DNA from: Photobacterium lucens
Lineage (GTDB): Bacteria; Pseudomonadota; Gammaproteobacteria; Enterobacterales; Vibrionaceae
Length of the DNA stretch: 64,000 nt
Assembly (NCBI RefSeq): GCF_009873615.1
Contig: NZ_SSMG01000127.1
Span: forward strand, 1-64,000
Direction of reading: 5' to 3'
Below are positions 56,195 to 64,000 of the stretch, piece after piece. Positions within the stretch are counted from its first letter, which is position 1, and each line of letters starts with the position of its first letter. Both the position numbers and the translations under genes were made by a program. The notes below the pieces were generated by a model. That model was not told the origin of the DNA. It worked only from the letters and a program-made list of their open reading frames with translations, and made no database searches.

Positions 56195-58366
56195 TTACAT
56201 TGGTGTTAGCTTCGCGTACTGGGTCACCAGCCATTTAATGCCTTCACCATTAAACGCAACTTGCACACGACTTTGTGCGCCACTGCCTTCAAAATTAATG
56301 ATGGTGCCTTCACCAAATTTAGGATGCTCAACACGCTGACCTAAATTAAAGCCCGTCTCATTAAAGTTGTTATTGACTTGCGCTTGGCTAAAACGACCAC
56401 TGCTGGCTGGACGTGATACTTGCGCTTTCATTCGCACTTCTTCTACGAACTGCTCGGGAATTTCACGAATAAAGCGTGATGGTTTATGGAAGTTATCTTT
56501 ACCGTATAGACGACGCATTTCTGCATAGGTGATATACAGCTTTTGCATCGCACGGGTCATACCCACGTAACACAAACGACGCTCTTCTTCTAAACGTCCC
56601 ACTTCTTCGGTGGTGCGTGAACTTGGGAACATGCCCTCTTCCACACCAACCATAAAGACCACAGGGAACTCTAGACCTTTGGCGCTGTGCATGGTCATCA
56701 GCTGTACCGCATCTTCAAAGTCATCCGCCTGACCATCACCTGCTTCTAACGCCGCATGGGCTAAGAACGCCGCTAATGGGCTCATGTCTTCAGCTTCTTC
56801 TGGGATCTCAAACTGACGGGTCGCGGTCACCAATTCTTCTAAGTTCTCAATACGCGCTTGTGCTTTTTCGCCTTTTTCTTGCTCATACATCGCACGTAAA
56901 CCGGAATTGCGGATCACTTCGTCAGTTTGTTGGTACATAGGCAATTCAGCGGTGTCGTCTTCAAGTGCATTAATAAGCTCAATAAAACGACGTAGAGCAT
57001 TACCCGCACGACCCGCTAATACCTGCTCTTCCAGCAGCGCAATACTTGCTTGCCACATGGTTAAACCACGATCGCGCGCTGCTAAACGAATGGTTTCTAA
57101 GGTGCGATCGCCCAAACCACGAGTTGGGGTATTAACCACACGCTCAAAGGACGCATCATCGTTACGGTTTGAAATCAAACGCATGTAAGACAAAGCATCT
57201 TTAATTTCTTGGCGCTCGAAGAAGCGCATACCACCGTAAATACGATACGGCAGACCTGCTTGAATTAGTGCTTCTTCCAATACGCGAGATTGGGCGTTAC
57301 TACGGTACAAGAAAGCCGTTTCGTTTAAGCTACCGCCTTGATCACGCCACTCTTTGATTTTGCCCACCGCAAAGCGTGCTTCATCAAGTTCGTTAAACGC
57401 AGAGTAAAGCGAAATCGGCTCCCCTTCACCGCCTTCGGTCCACAGCTTCTTACCCATGCGCTCATTGTTATTGGCGATAAGTTCGTTAGCTGCATTCAGA
57501 ATATTGCCTGTTGAGCGGTAGTTTTGCTCAAGGAAAATCGACGACGCTTCGTTAAATTCATTTAAGAAACGTTGAATATTTTCTACTTTCGCTCCACGCC
57601 AACCATAGATCGACTGATCATCATCACCGACAATCATCACATGGCAATCAGGCCCTGCCATTAAGCGTAGCCACGCAAACTGAATGCTGTTGGTATCTTG
57701 GAACTCGTCCACCAAAATATGCTTAAAGCGCGCTTGATAGTGTTCACGAATATGCTTGTTATCACGCAATAACTCGTAAGATCGCAGCAATAACTCGGCA
57801 AAATCTACCATACCCGCACGATCACAGGCTTCTTGGTAAGCGCTATAAATACGCAGCCAAGTTTTCTCTACCGGATCGTTATAAGTCTCGACGTGCTTAG
57901 GACGTAAGCCTTCATCTTTTTTGGCATTGATGTACCACGCCGCTTGACGGGCAGGCCAATGTTTTTCATCTAAATTCTGCGCTTTGATCAAACGGCGCAA
58001 TAGACGCATCTGATCGTCAGAATCGAGGATATTGAAATCTTCGGGCAGACGAGCATCAAGATAATGAGCACGCAACATGCGGTGACATAAGCCGTGAAAA
58101 GTACCATTCCACATCCCCGCACTGGAGCCTTGCATTAACTCATTAATACGACCACGCATTTCTGCTGCCGCTTTATTGGTAAAGGTCACCGACATGATCG
58201 AGTACGGTGACGCTTGCTCTACCGATAACAACCAAGCAATGCGATGAACCAGCACACGTGTTTTACCACTGCCTGCACCCGCTAGTACGAGGTGGTTACC
58301 CAACGGTGCTGCCACCGCTTCTCTTTGTTTATCATTGAGCCCATCTAATAGGAGTGAAACGTCCAT
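56195..58366 (-). CDS. uvrD: DNA helicase II UvrD
   Basis: 723 aa; E. coli UvrD has 720. SF1A 3'-5' helicase of mismatch and nucleotide-excision repair. Motif I is AGAGSGKTRVLVHRIAWL, motif Ia TFTNKAAAEM, motif II LVDEFQDTN, motif III GDDDQSIYGWRGA, motif IV NYRS and motif VI YVGMTRAMQKLYI. The C-terminal Tudor-like domain ends VAFNGEGIKWLVTQYAKL. A LexA-like palindrome lies just upstream. In E. coli uvrD directly follows yigB; here a bufferin cluster on the other strand separates them. Confidence 0.96.
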   Translation of the reverse strand: MDVSLLLDGLNDKQREAVAAPLGNHLVLAGAGSGKTRVLVHRIAWLLSVEQASPYSIMSVTFTNKAAAEMRGRINELMQGSSAGMWNGTFHGLCHRMLRAHYLDARLPEDFNILDSDDQMRLLRRLIKAQNLDEKHWPARQAAWYINAKKDEGLRPKHVETYNDPVEKTWLRIYSAYQEACDRAGMVDFAELLLRSYELLRDNKHIREHYQARFKHILVDEFQDTNSIQFAWLRLMAGPDCHVMIVGDDDQSIYGWRGAKVENIQRFLNEFNEASSIFLEQNYRSTGNILNAANELIANNNERMGKKLWTEGGEGEPISLYSAFNELDEARFAVGKIKEWRDQGGSLNETAFLYRSNAQSRVLEEALIQAGLPYRIYGGMRFFERQEIKDALSYMRLISNRNDDASFERVVNTPTRGLGDRTLETIRLAARDRGLTMWQASIALLEEQVLAGRAGNALRRFIELINALEDDTAELPMYQQTDEVIRNSGLRAMYEQEKGEKAQARIENLEELVTATRQFEIPEEAEDMSPLAAFLAHAALEAGDGQADDFEDAVQLMTMHSAKGLEFPVVFMVGVEEGMFPSSRTTEEVGRLEEERRLCYVGMTRAMQKLYITYAEMRRLYGKDNFHKPSRFIREIPEQFVEEVRMKAQVSRPASSGRFSQAQVNNNFNETGFNLGQRVEHPKFGEGTIINFEGSGAQSRVQVAFNGEGIKWLVTQYAKLTPM

Positions 58367-58373
58367 CGCTATC

Positions 58374-58393
58374 TACTGGTTATTTATACAATG
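58374..58393. promoter_or_regulatory. Possible LexA (SOS) box at uvrD
   Basis: TACTGGTTATTTATACAATG agrees with the LexA consensus at about 15 of 20 positions (hand count), but one of the key CAG ends is CAA. It lies 8-27 bp upstream of the uvrD ATG. E. coli uvrD is SOS-controlled, which supports the idea; the imperfect end weakens it. Confidence 0.4.
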
Positions 58394-58585
58394 GTGATGA
58401 TTATAACAGCACGAAAAAAGATTGCCTCGATATCTTCATCTTTCCTGCCTTACTCTACCATTTACAATCTTTATAATTTTTTTTCGCAATAAAGTGACAA
58501 CTTCCCCTTTCCTATAAGACAAGAGCGTTTTAACGCCAACCAAGAAAAGTCTCGTCACCACCGACCAATGTTAAGAGGAAGTATT

Positions 58586-58849
58586 ATGAACAAGGTAAAC
58601 AAGTTAGCATTAGCATCAGCAATGACAGGTTTAATCGCATTAGCCGGTAGTGTTGCCTCTACCTCAGCCGTGGCTGGAGAAGCGAAAGAAAAATGCTATG
58701 GCGTAGCAAAAGCAGGAAAGAATGACTGTGCCACCAAAACCTCATCTTGTGCGGGCACATCAAAAGTAGATGGTCAAAAAGATGCCTTTATTGCAGTACC
58801 GAAAGGCATGTGTGCCCGCCTTCACGGTGGCTCTACAGAGTCAGCATAA
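58586..58849 (+). CDS. bufA: Bufferin-type RiPP precursor (DUF2282, BufA1-like)
   Basis: 87 aa from ATG 58586, with AGAGGAAG just upstream (an ATG six codons earlier precedes that site). Sec signal peptide about 1-30 ending TSAVA|GE. The mature part is small, lysine-rich and carries four cysteines at 37, 48, 55 and 76 (EKCYG, NDCAT, SSCAG, GMCARL), the conserved DUF2282 pattern. Bufferins are secreted peptides whose cysteines are altered to thiooxazole-type groups by an MNIO enzyme and which bind copper. It is the first gene of a four-gene plus-strand unit. Its stop codon touches the bufB start (TAAATG). Confidence 0.9.
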   Translation: MNKVNKLALASAMTGLIALAGSVASTSAVAGEAKEKCYGVAKAGKNDCATKTSSCAGTSKVDGQKDAFIAVPKGMCARLHGGSTESA

Positions 58850-59764
58850 ATGAATAACTCAAGGTTAACGGATCTGATTGGGGTGGGCTTACGCTCACCG
58901 CATCATCAAAATTTTATCGAGCAGTTGCCAAGCGTGGGCTGGTTAGAAATTCATAGTGAAAACTTTTTTAACCGCCATACACCACAGTATCAGCAACTCA
59001 TGACAATCATGAAGCATTACCCAATCAGTTGTCATGGTATTGGGTTATCACTGGGCTCTGCCGATCCGATTAACCTTGAGCATATAAAACAACTCAAACA
59101 ACTGATTGAAGTCGTAAACCCAATCATGGTTTCCGATCACCTCAGTTGGAGTTCAATTGACGGTCAATATTTTAATGATTTACTGCCGTTACCTTATACC
59201 GAACAAGCGTTAGATCTTTTTTGTCAGAAAGTTGTGCAAGTTCAAGACTTGCTTAATCGACAACTACTTATTGAAAACCCATCCAGTTATCTCAGCTTTG
59301 CACATTCTGTCATACCTGAATGGGAATTTTTAACCGCCGTACAACAACGCACAGGATGTGGTTTGTTATTGGATTTAAATAACATTTACGTCAATAGCTT
59401 TAACTATCAGTTTGATTGCCAAACCTACTTAAATGCCATTAACCCAGAAACAGTAAAAGAGATCCACTTAGCAGGCTTTACCGTCAAACACTTTCCGCAA
59501 GGAGAGATCTGGATTGACACCCATAACCAGCCTGTTAGTGAGCCAGTGTGGCAACTTTACCGTCAATGGGTAGAGCAGCACGGTAAACATTTTCCCACCT
59601 TGATTGAATGGGATGCGGATTTACCACCATTAGAAAGATTACTCGCTGAAGCGGCTAAAGCTGACGTTATTCTTAAACGAGAACATCATCATGAAATATG
59701 CTGTAAAGAACAATCTTCACCACATCCAACAATCCTTTGCCAAAGCCCTGCAATATCAAGATAG
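58850..59764 (+). CDS. bufB: MNIO-family (DUF692) RiPP-modifying enzyme BufB
   Basis: 304 aa. Multinuclear non-haem iron oxidative enzyme with a TIM-barrel fold. Likely iron ligands are all present: EIHSENFF (about 33-40), SCHGIGLSLGS with His62, VSDHLSW (Asp96, His97), IENPSSY with Glu142, LLLDLNNIYVN with Asp175, EIHLAGF with His206, WIDTH (Asp223, His225) and LIEWD with Glu253. It should modify cysteines of BufA in the cytoplasm before export. The last ~24 residues run through the bufC start (74-bp overlap) and form a tail with three cysteines and a HHH run not expected in the family. Confidence 0.92.
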   Translation: MNNSRLTDLIGVGLRSPHHQNFIEQLPSVGWLEIHSENFFNRHTPQYQQLMTIMKHYPISCHGIGLSLGSADPINLEHIKQLKQLIEVVNPIMVSDHLSWSSIDGQYFNDLLPLPYTEQALDLFCQKVVQVQDLLNRQLLIENPSSYLSFAHSVIPEWEFLTAVQQRTGCGLLLDLNNIYVNSFNYQFDCQTYLNAINPETVKEIHLAGFTVKHFPQGEIWIDTHNQPVSEPVWQLYRQWVEQHGKHFPTLIEWDADLPPLERLLAEAAKADVILKREHHHEICCKEQSSPHPTILCQSPAISR

Positions 59765-60518
59765 CTCGGTGTCTCAAGCGATCAATGCCAACCACTTTAG
59801 TGCTGAGCAGCGACTACAAATTTATCGTAATAATTTTATTCTTAGTCTCACCGAGATCTTAGCGGCCGTGTATCCCACTGTAAAAGCCATGATTGGACAT
59901 GATTGTTTTGTCCAATTAGCAAGGCTACATATTCTTCATTCACCACTGAATGAAGGTGATGTCTGCATGTATGGTGAAGGGTTTCATGTCACGATCGCAA
60001 AAAGCCCAACGGTCAATAAAGCTTTGCCTTATCTGGTCGATCTTGCGCAATTGGAGTGGTATCGAGATGTCGTAAGCCGCATGCCTACCCAGCAGCATCA
60101 ATTTCCATTAGAAAAACTACAACAGCTGCAAAACAGTGATGATCTTGATGCTTTTGGTCGCCATTATTTTCATATTCCAGCTGCAACCTATGTGATGAAT
60201 AGTCCCTATAACGTGGGTGCATTATGGCAACTGGTACAAAACGAGATGTTGGAAACAACACAAACAACACAAACAGCAACATCGGCTAACAACGATCCCT
60301 TTGCTGAGTTAGATATTCATCAGCCGCAAACCATCCTTATTCAGCAGCGTAACCGATACATTTTCACCCAAGGTATTTCTGCCCAGTTAGGCGCACTACT
60401 CATCCATTGCCAACAGCAAAAACCACTCAATAAAGCCTCAGATGAAATGCTAGCGCAGCTACCTTATTTACTTCAGTACCAATTAGTTGACGATATCTTG
60501 GAGGCTAACGATGGATAG
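59691..60518 (+). CDS. bufC: DUF2063 partner protein BufC
   Basis: 275 aa. The N-terminal DUF2063 DNA-binding-like helical domain (about 1-100) contains RLQIYRNNFILSLTEILAAV, then YPTVKAMIGHDCFVQLAR, the region that recruits the precursor in related MNIO systems. The C-terminal part (about 110-270) is less conserved and helical/beta mixed. BufC partners BufB and is thought to present the precursor leader to it. It overlaps bufB by 74 bp and doxX by 8 bp, so the block is tightly coupled. A short Thr/Gln-rich low-complexity stretch lies near 183-200. Confidence 0.9.
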   Translation: MKYAVKNNLHHIQQSFAKALQYQDSSVSQAINANHFSAEQRLQIYRNNFILSLTEILAAVYPTVKAMIGHDCFVQLARLHILHSPLNEGDVCMYGEGFHVTIAKSPTVNKALPYLVDLAQLEWYRDVVSRMPTQQHQFPLEKLQQLQNSDDLDAFGRHYFHIPAATYVMNSPYNVGALWQLVQNEMLETTQTTQTATSANNDPFAELDIHQPQTILIQQRNRYIFTQGISAQLGALLIHCQQQKPLNKASDEMLAQLPYLLQYQLVDDILEANDG

Positions 60519-60966
60519 TTTTATTCGCCGTATCGATCCCGTATTTTCATGCTTAACCACGCCACTGATCCCTGTGCTTTTGCTCTTTACTCGGCTATGG
60601 GTCGCATGGGTCTTTTTCCAATCGGGCATGATCAAGTTTTCTAGCTGGGATAGCACCTTATACCTATTTGAAAACGAATACCAAGTTCCCTTTATGCCTT
60701 GGCTATGGGCCGCCTATATTGGTACTGCCGTTGAAGTAATTGTGCCTATTTTTCTTACGCTAGGGTTATTTACTCGACCAATGGCGCTGTTACTTTTCGT
60801 GTTCAATGCCATAGCCGTGATCTCTTACCCGGTATTATGGGAGCAAGGATTTTACGATCACCAGCTATGGGGAATGATGTTATTGGTCAATATCATTTGG
60901 GGGGCGGGCAGCTTTTCATTAGATCACTTTCTCAATCGCCAAACTCCTCAACATTCATCTTGTTAA
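60511..60966 (+). CDS. DoxX-family membrane protein of the bufferin cluster
   Basis: 151 aa from ATG 60511, six bases after GGAGG; the longer open frame to 60487 lies inside bufC. Four hydrophobic helices (about 15-40, 60-83, 88-107, 115-135). The DoxX signature is LLFTRLWVAWVFFQSGMIKF. DoxX proteins are small quinone-linked or redox membrane proteins of uncertain chemistry and frequently accompany bufferin genes. It may supply oxidation equivalents or help export; both are inference. Terminator at 60982-61008. Confidence 0.88.
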   Translation: MDSFIRRIDPVFSCLTTPLIPVLLLFTRLWVAWVFFQSGMIKFSSWDSTLYLFENEYQVPFMPWLWAAYIGTAVEVIVPIFLTLGLFTRPMALLLFVFNAIAVISYPVLWEQGFYDHQLWGMMLLVNIIWGAGSFSLDHFLNRQTPQHSSC

Positions 60967-60981
60967 CCAAGTCCAAACATG

Positions 60982-61008
60982 AAAAAAGCGACCAATGGTC
61001 GCCTTTTT
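60982..61008. terminator. Terminator between doxX and yigB
   Basis: GCGACC/GGTCGC stem around AAT, with A residues on the left and five T residues on the right. Suitable for the buf cluster and for yigB. Confidence 0.88.
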
Positions 61009-61019
61009 ATTCCACTTTA

Positions 61020-61748
61020 TTATTGTTCGAGTCCAACTATCGTCAGAAGTTGTGAGAGCTGTGAGATCTCGACATCAGGCAACGTCAGTGCTTTCGATTG
61101 CTGTAAAATGGGCTTGTTTTGATCGTTAAACCAACAGGCTTGAAAGCCATGTTGTTTCGCGCCATAAACATCTGTTTTTAGATGATCGCCCACATGTAAA
61201 ATCGAAGATGCCGGTAACTCTAGTGTCTGTGTCGCCAAGTTAAATAAATCCGCTTCAGGTTTGGCTAAGCCATCTTTCCCAGCTTGAAACACCTCAACAA
61301 AATACGGCGCTAAACCAATTTTTTTTGCATCCACATTGCCATTGGTTAACCCAACTAAAGGAAAATGCGTACTTAACGCTTTCAATACTCGGTGCGTTTC
61401 ATCAGGAACATCAACTTGATTACGCACTTCAAGTGCAACCTCAAGTCCTTGTTGTGCCAATGCTTCAGCTTGTTTTAAACGAAATCCAAGCTGCATTAAC
61501 CCAATCTTTATGGTTTCTACTCGCCACGCACTGACATCATGCTTAAGCATGGGATCAAGGACTGCCAATTGCTGTTTCAAACGCACCCATGGAGTAATAT
61601 CACTCAGCGCATGCGGCGGGACTATCTGCGATAGCCACATAAACATCGCTTTTTCGACCCGAGCAATAACCGGACGATTGTCATATAAGGTATCGTCAAG
61701 ATCGAAGGAAAATGCACGAATTGGCGTTAATTGACGGTAAAAATGCAT
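61020..61748 (-). CDS. yigB: HAD-family phosphatase YigB
   Basis: 242 aa; E. coli YigB has 238. HAD hydrolase reported to dephosphorylate the riboflavin intermediate 5-amino-6-(5-phosphoribitylamino)uracil, and FMN. Motif I FDLDDTLYDN (about 15-24), motif II VGLTNGN near 130-136, motif III with Lys in GKDGLAKPEADLF, and motif IV HVGDHLKTDVYGA. Helical cap between motif I and II. It is the last gene of dapF-DUF484-xerC-yigB, 30 bp after xerC, as in E. coli. Confidence 0.92.
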   Translation of the reverse strand: MHFYRQLTPIRAFSFDLDDTLYDNRPVIARVEKAMFMWLSQIVPPHALSDITPWVRLKQQLAVLDPMLKHDVSAWRVETIKIGLMQLGFRLKQAEALAQQGLEVALEVRNQVDVPDETHRVLKALSTHFPLVGLTNGNVDAKKIGLAPYFVEVFQAGKDGLAKPEADLFNLATQTLELPASSILHVGDHLKTDVYGAKQHGFQACWFNDQNKPILQQSKALTLPDVEISQLSQLLTIVGLEQ

Positions 61749-61778
61749 GATATCTCTTTAATTAGCTGAAAATGACAA

Positions 61779-62687
61779 CTACTTGCTACGTTTCTTCGCC
61801 CGAGGATGAGCTTCATCGTACACTTTTGCCAAATGTTGGAAATCCAAATGAGTATAGATCTGTGTGGTCGATAGATTCGCATGTCCAAGCAGCTCTTGTA
61901 CCGCACGAAGATCACCACTGGATTCGAGCATATGGGTGGCAAAGCTGTGACGTAATTTATGGGGGTTAATATGGCTTGATACCGCCTGTTTTTGTCCCCA
62001 TTCCGCCATCCTTTTTTGCACATTACGAGTTGAAATACGGTGTCCGAGTTTAGACACAAATAGCGCTTGTTCATCAGCTTGAGCGATTGAATCACGAACC
62101 TTTAGCCACTTTGCTACCCACTCACGAGCAAGCCCTGAAAACGGTACAATACGTTCTTTATCACCCTTACCGATCACCCGTAAATCCCCTTTGCTCAGGC
62201 TAATATTACGCAGATCGATACCGACTAATTCAGATAAACGCAAACCCGCACCGTACATCAACTCCATCATGGCTCGATCACGGATAGCTAAGGGATCGTC
62301 TTCATTTACATCTAGCAGTTGATTCATTTCATCAACATCGAGGTTTTTCGGCAATGGACGGGATTTACGTGGCGCAGCAACCCCCTTAGCAGGATTGGCT
62401 TTTAATACGTTTTGATGAACAAGAAAATCAAAAAAACTCCGCAATGCAGAAAGGCGCATGGCTAAACTGCTGGCCTTTAAGCCATCACGCATCCCTTTAC
62501 TGGCAATTTGACGTACCCAACCTGCATCGACTTGCTGCCAACTCTCGACCTTTAACTCCACTAATTGCTCTGCAATACGGGTTAATTGACGCTTGTAGTT
62601 TTGCTGGGTATGTAAACTGAGTTCACGCTCACTACGTAAATACTCGTAGAAACGCTCAAGGGGTTGTTCCAAATTGCGGGGTAACAT
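61779..62687 (-). CDS. xerC: Tyrosine recombinase XerC
   Basis: 302 aa; E. coli XerC has 298. With XerD it resolves chromosome dimers at dif. The N-terminal SAM-like core-binding domain covers about 8-95. Catalytic residues are visible: Arg in [11 protein letters not shown], Lys near [10 protein letters not shown], the HxxR in [12 protein letters not shown], His in [14 protein letters not shown], and the nucleophile Tyr within that last segment. It is separated from the DUF484 gene by 2 bp. Confidence 0.96.
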   Translation of the reverse strand: MLPRNLEQPLERFYEYLRSERELSLHTQQNYKRQLTRIAEQLVELKVESWQQVDAGWVRQIASKGMRDGLKASSLAMRLSALRSFFDFLVHQNVLKANPAKGVAAPRKSRPLPKNLDVDEMNQLLDVNEDDPLAIRDRAMMELMYGAGLRLSELVGIDLRNISLSKGDLRVIGKGDKERIVPFSGLAREWVAKWLKVRDSIAQADEQALFVSKLGHRISTRNVQKRMAEWGQKQAVSSHINPHKLRHSFATHMLESSGDLRAVQELLGHANLSTTQIYTHLDFQHLAKVYDEAHPRAKKRSK

Positions 62688-62689
62688 AG

Positions 62690-63394
62690 CTAGTCAATAA
62701 CCTCACGGGTATATTGCCAATGCTCTATCAGGTGACTAATGGTTGTCGCTAATTGCTCAACAAACAAGGTATCCATCTCAGGTTGAAAGTGCCCACCATC
62801 GGCACTAGCAAAACTCAACACCCCATTGGCAGCTGAGCGACCTAATGGCAATACAATAAATGAACCTAACTGGGGCGGATGAGCAAACAATAATTCAGCC
62901 TCAGGACGACGTAAACGGCCTAAATAAGGGCGATCCTGCATCAAGCGAGAGCGATAAAAATCATTAAATCGGTGACGCGCTAAATACAGCAGTTCATCAT
63001 CCGTGTCGAACAAACGCAGACTAACCGACAACTGTAACTGCGCGGCTAACACTTCAACAATAGTGAGTACCTGATAGATATTATGGCATTGTAATAATTG
63101 TATTTGAGCATTCGAGAACATCACCGACAATTCACCACTTTTCGTAGCATTTGCTAGCAATGTTGCTTGCTGTTGCTCTAATTCAGCAATCCGTAGTCGC
63201 AGCCGCTCAAGTTGAATATCGACTAAAGAGACCGTACCACGAGCTTGATGGGGGATCCGCACCTCACTTAACCATTCCGCTTGGTGTGAGAAAAAAGTGG
63301 GATTATTTCGCAAATAAGTGAGTACTGTTTGCTCATTCAGCACCTCGTTCAATTCATCCCCTGATGAACAAGTTTGCTGAGAAAGTGTTGTCAT
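62690..63394 (-). CDS. DUF484-family protein (YigA-like)
   Basis: 234 aa. An N-terminal helical segment ([20 protein letters not shown], about 26-45), a short coiled coil ([16 protein letters not shown], about 70-85) and a GAF-like domain to the end. The E. coli counterpart yigA has the same position in the dapF-xerC operon. Its function is unknown; proposals include a sensor-like role because of the GAF fold. The start overlaps the dapF stop (ATGA). Confidence 0.92.
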   Translation of the reverse strand: MTTLSQQTCSSGDELNEVLNEQTVLTYLRNNPTFFSHQAEWLSEVRIPHQARGTVSLVDIQLERLRLRIAELEQQQATLLANATKSGELSVMFSNAQIQLLQCHNIYQVLTIVEVLAAQLQLSVSLRLFDTDDELLYLARHRFNDFYRSRLMQDRPYLGRLRRPEAELLFAHPPQLGSFIVLPLGRSAANGVLSFASADGGHFQPEMDTLFVEQLATTISHLIEHWQYTREVID

Positions 63395-64000
63395 AGATTA
63401 AACTGTCCGTCAAAAACGTGTGCCGCAGGCCCGGTCATAAATAATGGTTTTCCTTCACCAGCCCAACGAATGTGTAAATCACCACCCGGCAGTGATACTT
63501 TCACATTTTCATCCAATAAGCCTTGGATTCGACCAATCGCTACTGCCGCACAAGCACCGCTACCACAGGCTTGTGTCTCTCCTGCACCACGCTCATACAC
63601 CCGCAAGCGTACATTGTTGCGATCCAGCACCTGCATAAAGCCAGCGTTTACTCGCTCAGGAAAACGTTCATGAGATTCCAGTAATGGACCTAATGTATCT
63701 ACATCTGCAGTATCGACGTCATCCACAACGGTGACACAGTGAGGATTACCCATGCTTGCGGCGCCACAAAACAGCGTTTGATCACCAGCACGTAAGATAT
63801 AGGTTTTTTCAGCCTGTTTAGCCTTCATCGGGATCTTATTTGGCTCGAAAATCGGCACACCCATGTTCACTGTCACTTGATTATCGTTTTCAAGTTTCAG
63901 GATCATTTTGCCCGCTTTAGTACTGACCGAAATATGGTATTTATTGGTTAAGCCCTTCATCGATACAAAACGCGCAAAACAACGGGCACCATTACCACAC
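63391..64000 (-). CDS. dapF: Diaminopimelate epimerase DapF (5' part beyond the window)
   Basis: The visible 203 codons are the C-terminal part; the frame is open at position 64000, and an ATG at 63960 is internal. The first visible residues read [12 protein letters not shown], the site of the first catalytic cysteine. The second is in [12 protein letters not shown] near 63550. DapF converts LL- to meso-diaminopimelate for peptidoglycan and lysine synthesis. It heads the dapF-DUF484-xerC-yigB unit and overlaps the DUF484 gene by 4 bp. The truncation is only the window edge. Confidence 0.95.
   Translation of the reverse strand, partial: CGNGARCFARFVSMKGLTNKYHISVSTKAGKMILKLENDNQVTVNMGVPIFEPNKIPMKAKQAEKTYILRAGDQTLFCGAASMGNPHCVTVVDDVDTADVDTLGPLLESHERFPERVNAGFMQVLDRNNVRLRVYERGAGETQACGSGACAAVAIGRIQGLLDENVKVSLPGGDLHIRWAGEGKPLFMTGPAAHVFDGQFNL

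Noticed and set aside
61727-62095. 122-aa minus-strand frame
   Set aside because: Out-of-frame shadow of xerC and the yigB start.
63391-63960. Complete short dapF starting at 63960
   Set aside because: The frame continues upstream to the window edge and encodes the catalytic CGNGARC segment, so the gene is cut only by the window.
1-64000. Mobile elements, prophage or defence islands
   Set aside because: No transposase, integrase other than xerC, phage gene, direct-repeat pair or restriction/defence gene could be recognised.

Overview
The window is chromosomal DNA of a gammaproteobacterium of the family Vibrionaceae. Gene order, the RyhB/Spot 42/CsrB-type RNAs and protein similarity all fit, and Photobacterium is my best guess at the genus. 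It is dense housekeeping sequence. I see no insertion sequence, prophage, integron or CRISPR array and no tRNA gene.

Layout from left to right. (1) 1-380 is the promoter/leader of an rRNA operon reading left out of the window. (2) 543-5933: a membrane-anchored RRM protein, the minus-strand block btuB / ATP-pyrophosphatase-like gene / murI under a cobalamin riboswitch, then trmA. (3) 6007-8762: yijD-fabR divergent from sthA. (4) 8826-10220: nudE-cysQ. (5) 10389-21660: a complete 12-gene type II secretion operon gspCDEFGHIJKLMN. (6) 21944-25358: hslR, hslO, pckA. (7) 25532-30610: an AsmA-like protein, the fabY-dtd-yihY block and a DUF2959 lipoprotein. (8) 30802-37950: typA/bipA divergent from glnA, a DUF4124 gene, glnL and glnG. 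The nitrogen regulon shows a sigma-54 promoter and NtrC operators. (9) 38068-44737: add, hemN, a DUF2489 gene, yihI, a methyltransferase gene, cytochrome c4 and engB. (10) 45682-56094: polA, a GNAT protein, yhhQ, a DUF3630-like gene, recQ, rarD and ggt. (11) 56195-64000: uvrD, a bufferin-type RiPP cluster (bufA-bufB-bufC-doxX) on the opposite strand, then yigB, xerC, a DUF484 gene and the 3' part of dapF, which runs off the right edge.

The intergenic regions are the most informative part. Three regulatory RNAs are recognisable from conserved sequence: a CsrB/CsrC-family CsrA sponge (about 42541-42993), Spot 42 (45401-45506) and RyhB with two Fur boxes (about 48992-49162). There is also a cobalamin riboswitch before btuB and a very short preQ1-I riboswitch before yhhQ. 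Beyond these I see two or three candidate RNAs I cannot name. One is about 100 nt with its own promoter and terminator just downstream of Spot 42. One is a structured plus-strand transcript ending at 51208 beside recQ. The third is an orphan minus-strand terminator after engB.

The most distinctive protein system is the bufferin cluster: a small secreted four-cysteine precursor, an MNIO (DUF692) modifying enzyme, its DUF2063 partner and a DoxX-like membrane protein. It sits inside the otherwise conserved dapF-DUF484-xerC-yigB-uvrD neighbourhood.
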